The position numbers and the translations under genes were made by a program. This document shows, piece by piece, positions 62,638 to 62,649 of a DNA stretch of 62,649 bases; within the stretch, counting starts at the first letter, position 1, and every line of letters starts with the position of its first letter. The stretch covers positions 1 to 62,649 of the forward strand of contig JAPPLM010000078.1 in the NCBI GenBank assembly GCA_028874195.1, read 5' to 3'. Source of the stretch: Chloroflexota bacterium. GTDB taxonomy: Bacteria; Chloroflexota; UBA11872; VXOZ01. The notes beneath the pieces are model-generated. The model was not told the DNA's origin, searched no databases, and was given only the letters and a program-made list of their open reading frames with translations.

Positions 62638-62649
62638 AGAATGAGCACA

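Overview
The window looks like one contiguous stretch of a moderately GC-rich bacterial chromosome. My best guess is a Chloroflexota-type lineage (SAR202, Dehalococcoidia or Caldilinea-like, often marine or sponge-associated). This is inference from gene content: Tat/lipobox solute-binding proteins with acidic Ala/Glu/Lys/Pro linkers, a HyuA/HyuB pair, enolase-superfamily, Gfo/Idh, creatininase and DUF3604 enzymes, and several families of short palindromic intergenic repeats. No rRNA or tRNA gene was recognised.

Layout. 0.2-3 kb: a large lipoprotein combining a TolB-like propeller with leucine-rich repeats, then a pterin carbinolamine dehydratase. 3-8.7 kb (minus strand): a CytX-type permease behind a TPP riboswitch, a CinA-C/PncC amidase, the selenocysteine elongation factor SelB, and a THUMP-type RNA methyltransferase. 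9-14 kb: a secreted HNH nuclease with an Excalibur domain, MurF, Ddl and Prs. 14.3-16.9 kb: CcdA followed by two tail-to-tail lipoprotein thioredoxins, each interrupted at the first active-site cysteine position by an in-frame UGA followed by a conserved hairpin. I read both as selenoproteins.

17-26 kb: an alpha-L-fucosidase, a decayed region, a DUF5677 gene interrupted by a complete 2562-bp IS1595-family element (25-bp perfect inverted ends, 8-bp target duplication TTTTGAAA, HicB/HicA-like and small-protein passengers), and a single-chain type IIG-like restriction-modification protein. 26-32.5 kb: a three-gene ABC-2 exporter and a tandem array of four related GNAT acetyltransferases, the last cut short by a TGG-to-TAG change. 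32.7-45 kb: sugar and amino-acid catabolism (sugar isomerase, Gfo/Idh, DapA-like aldolase, orphan solute-binding protein, DegT aminotransferase, racemase-HyuA-HyuB operon) plus a double-PspC membrane protein. 45.5-50.2 kb: a YchF-like protein, an aspartate aminotransferase, a cobalamin-binding-type protein and an enolase-superfamily dehydratase. 50.7-61.6 kb: a long minus-strand run with a band-7 protein, a deacetylase-like protein, a subtilase with Cys in place of the catalytic Ser, an M24 peptidase, two DUF3604 proteins and a solute-binding protein with an amber codon just after its lipobox. The window ends with a creatininase-family amidohydrolase.

The strongest candidate for a little-described system is the selenium-dependent extracytoplasmic redox module: SelB supplies UGA decoding, CcdA could pass electrons across the membrane, and two anchored UxxC thioredoxins could receive them. 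Other points worth checking are the natural Cys-subtilase, an apparent AUU start codon, the IS element that supplies the stop codon of its target gene, and a palindromic repeat domesticated inside the pncC reading frame.
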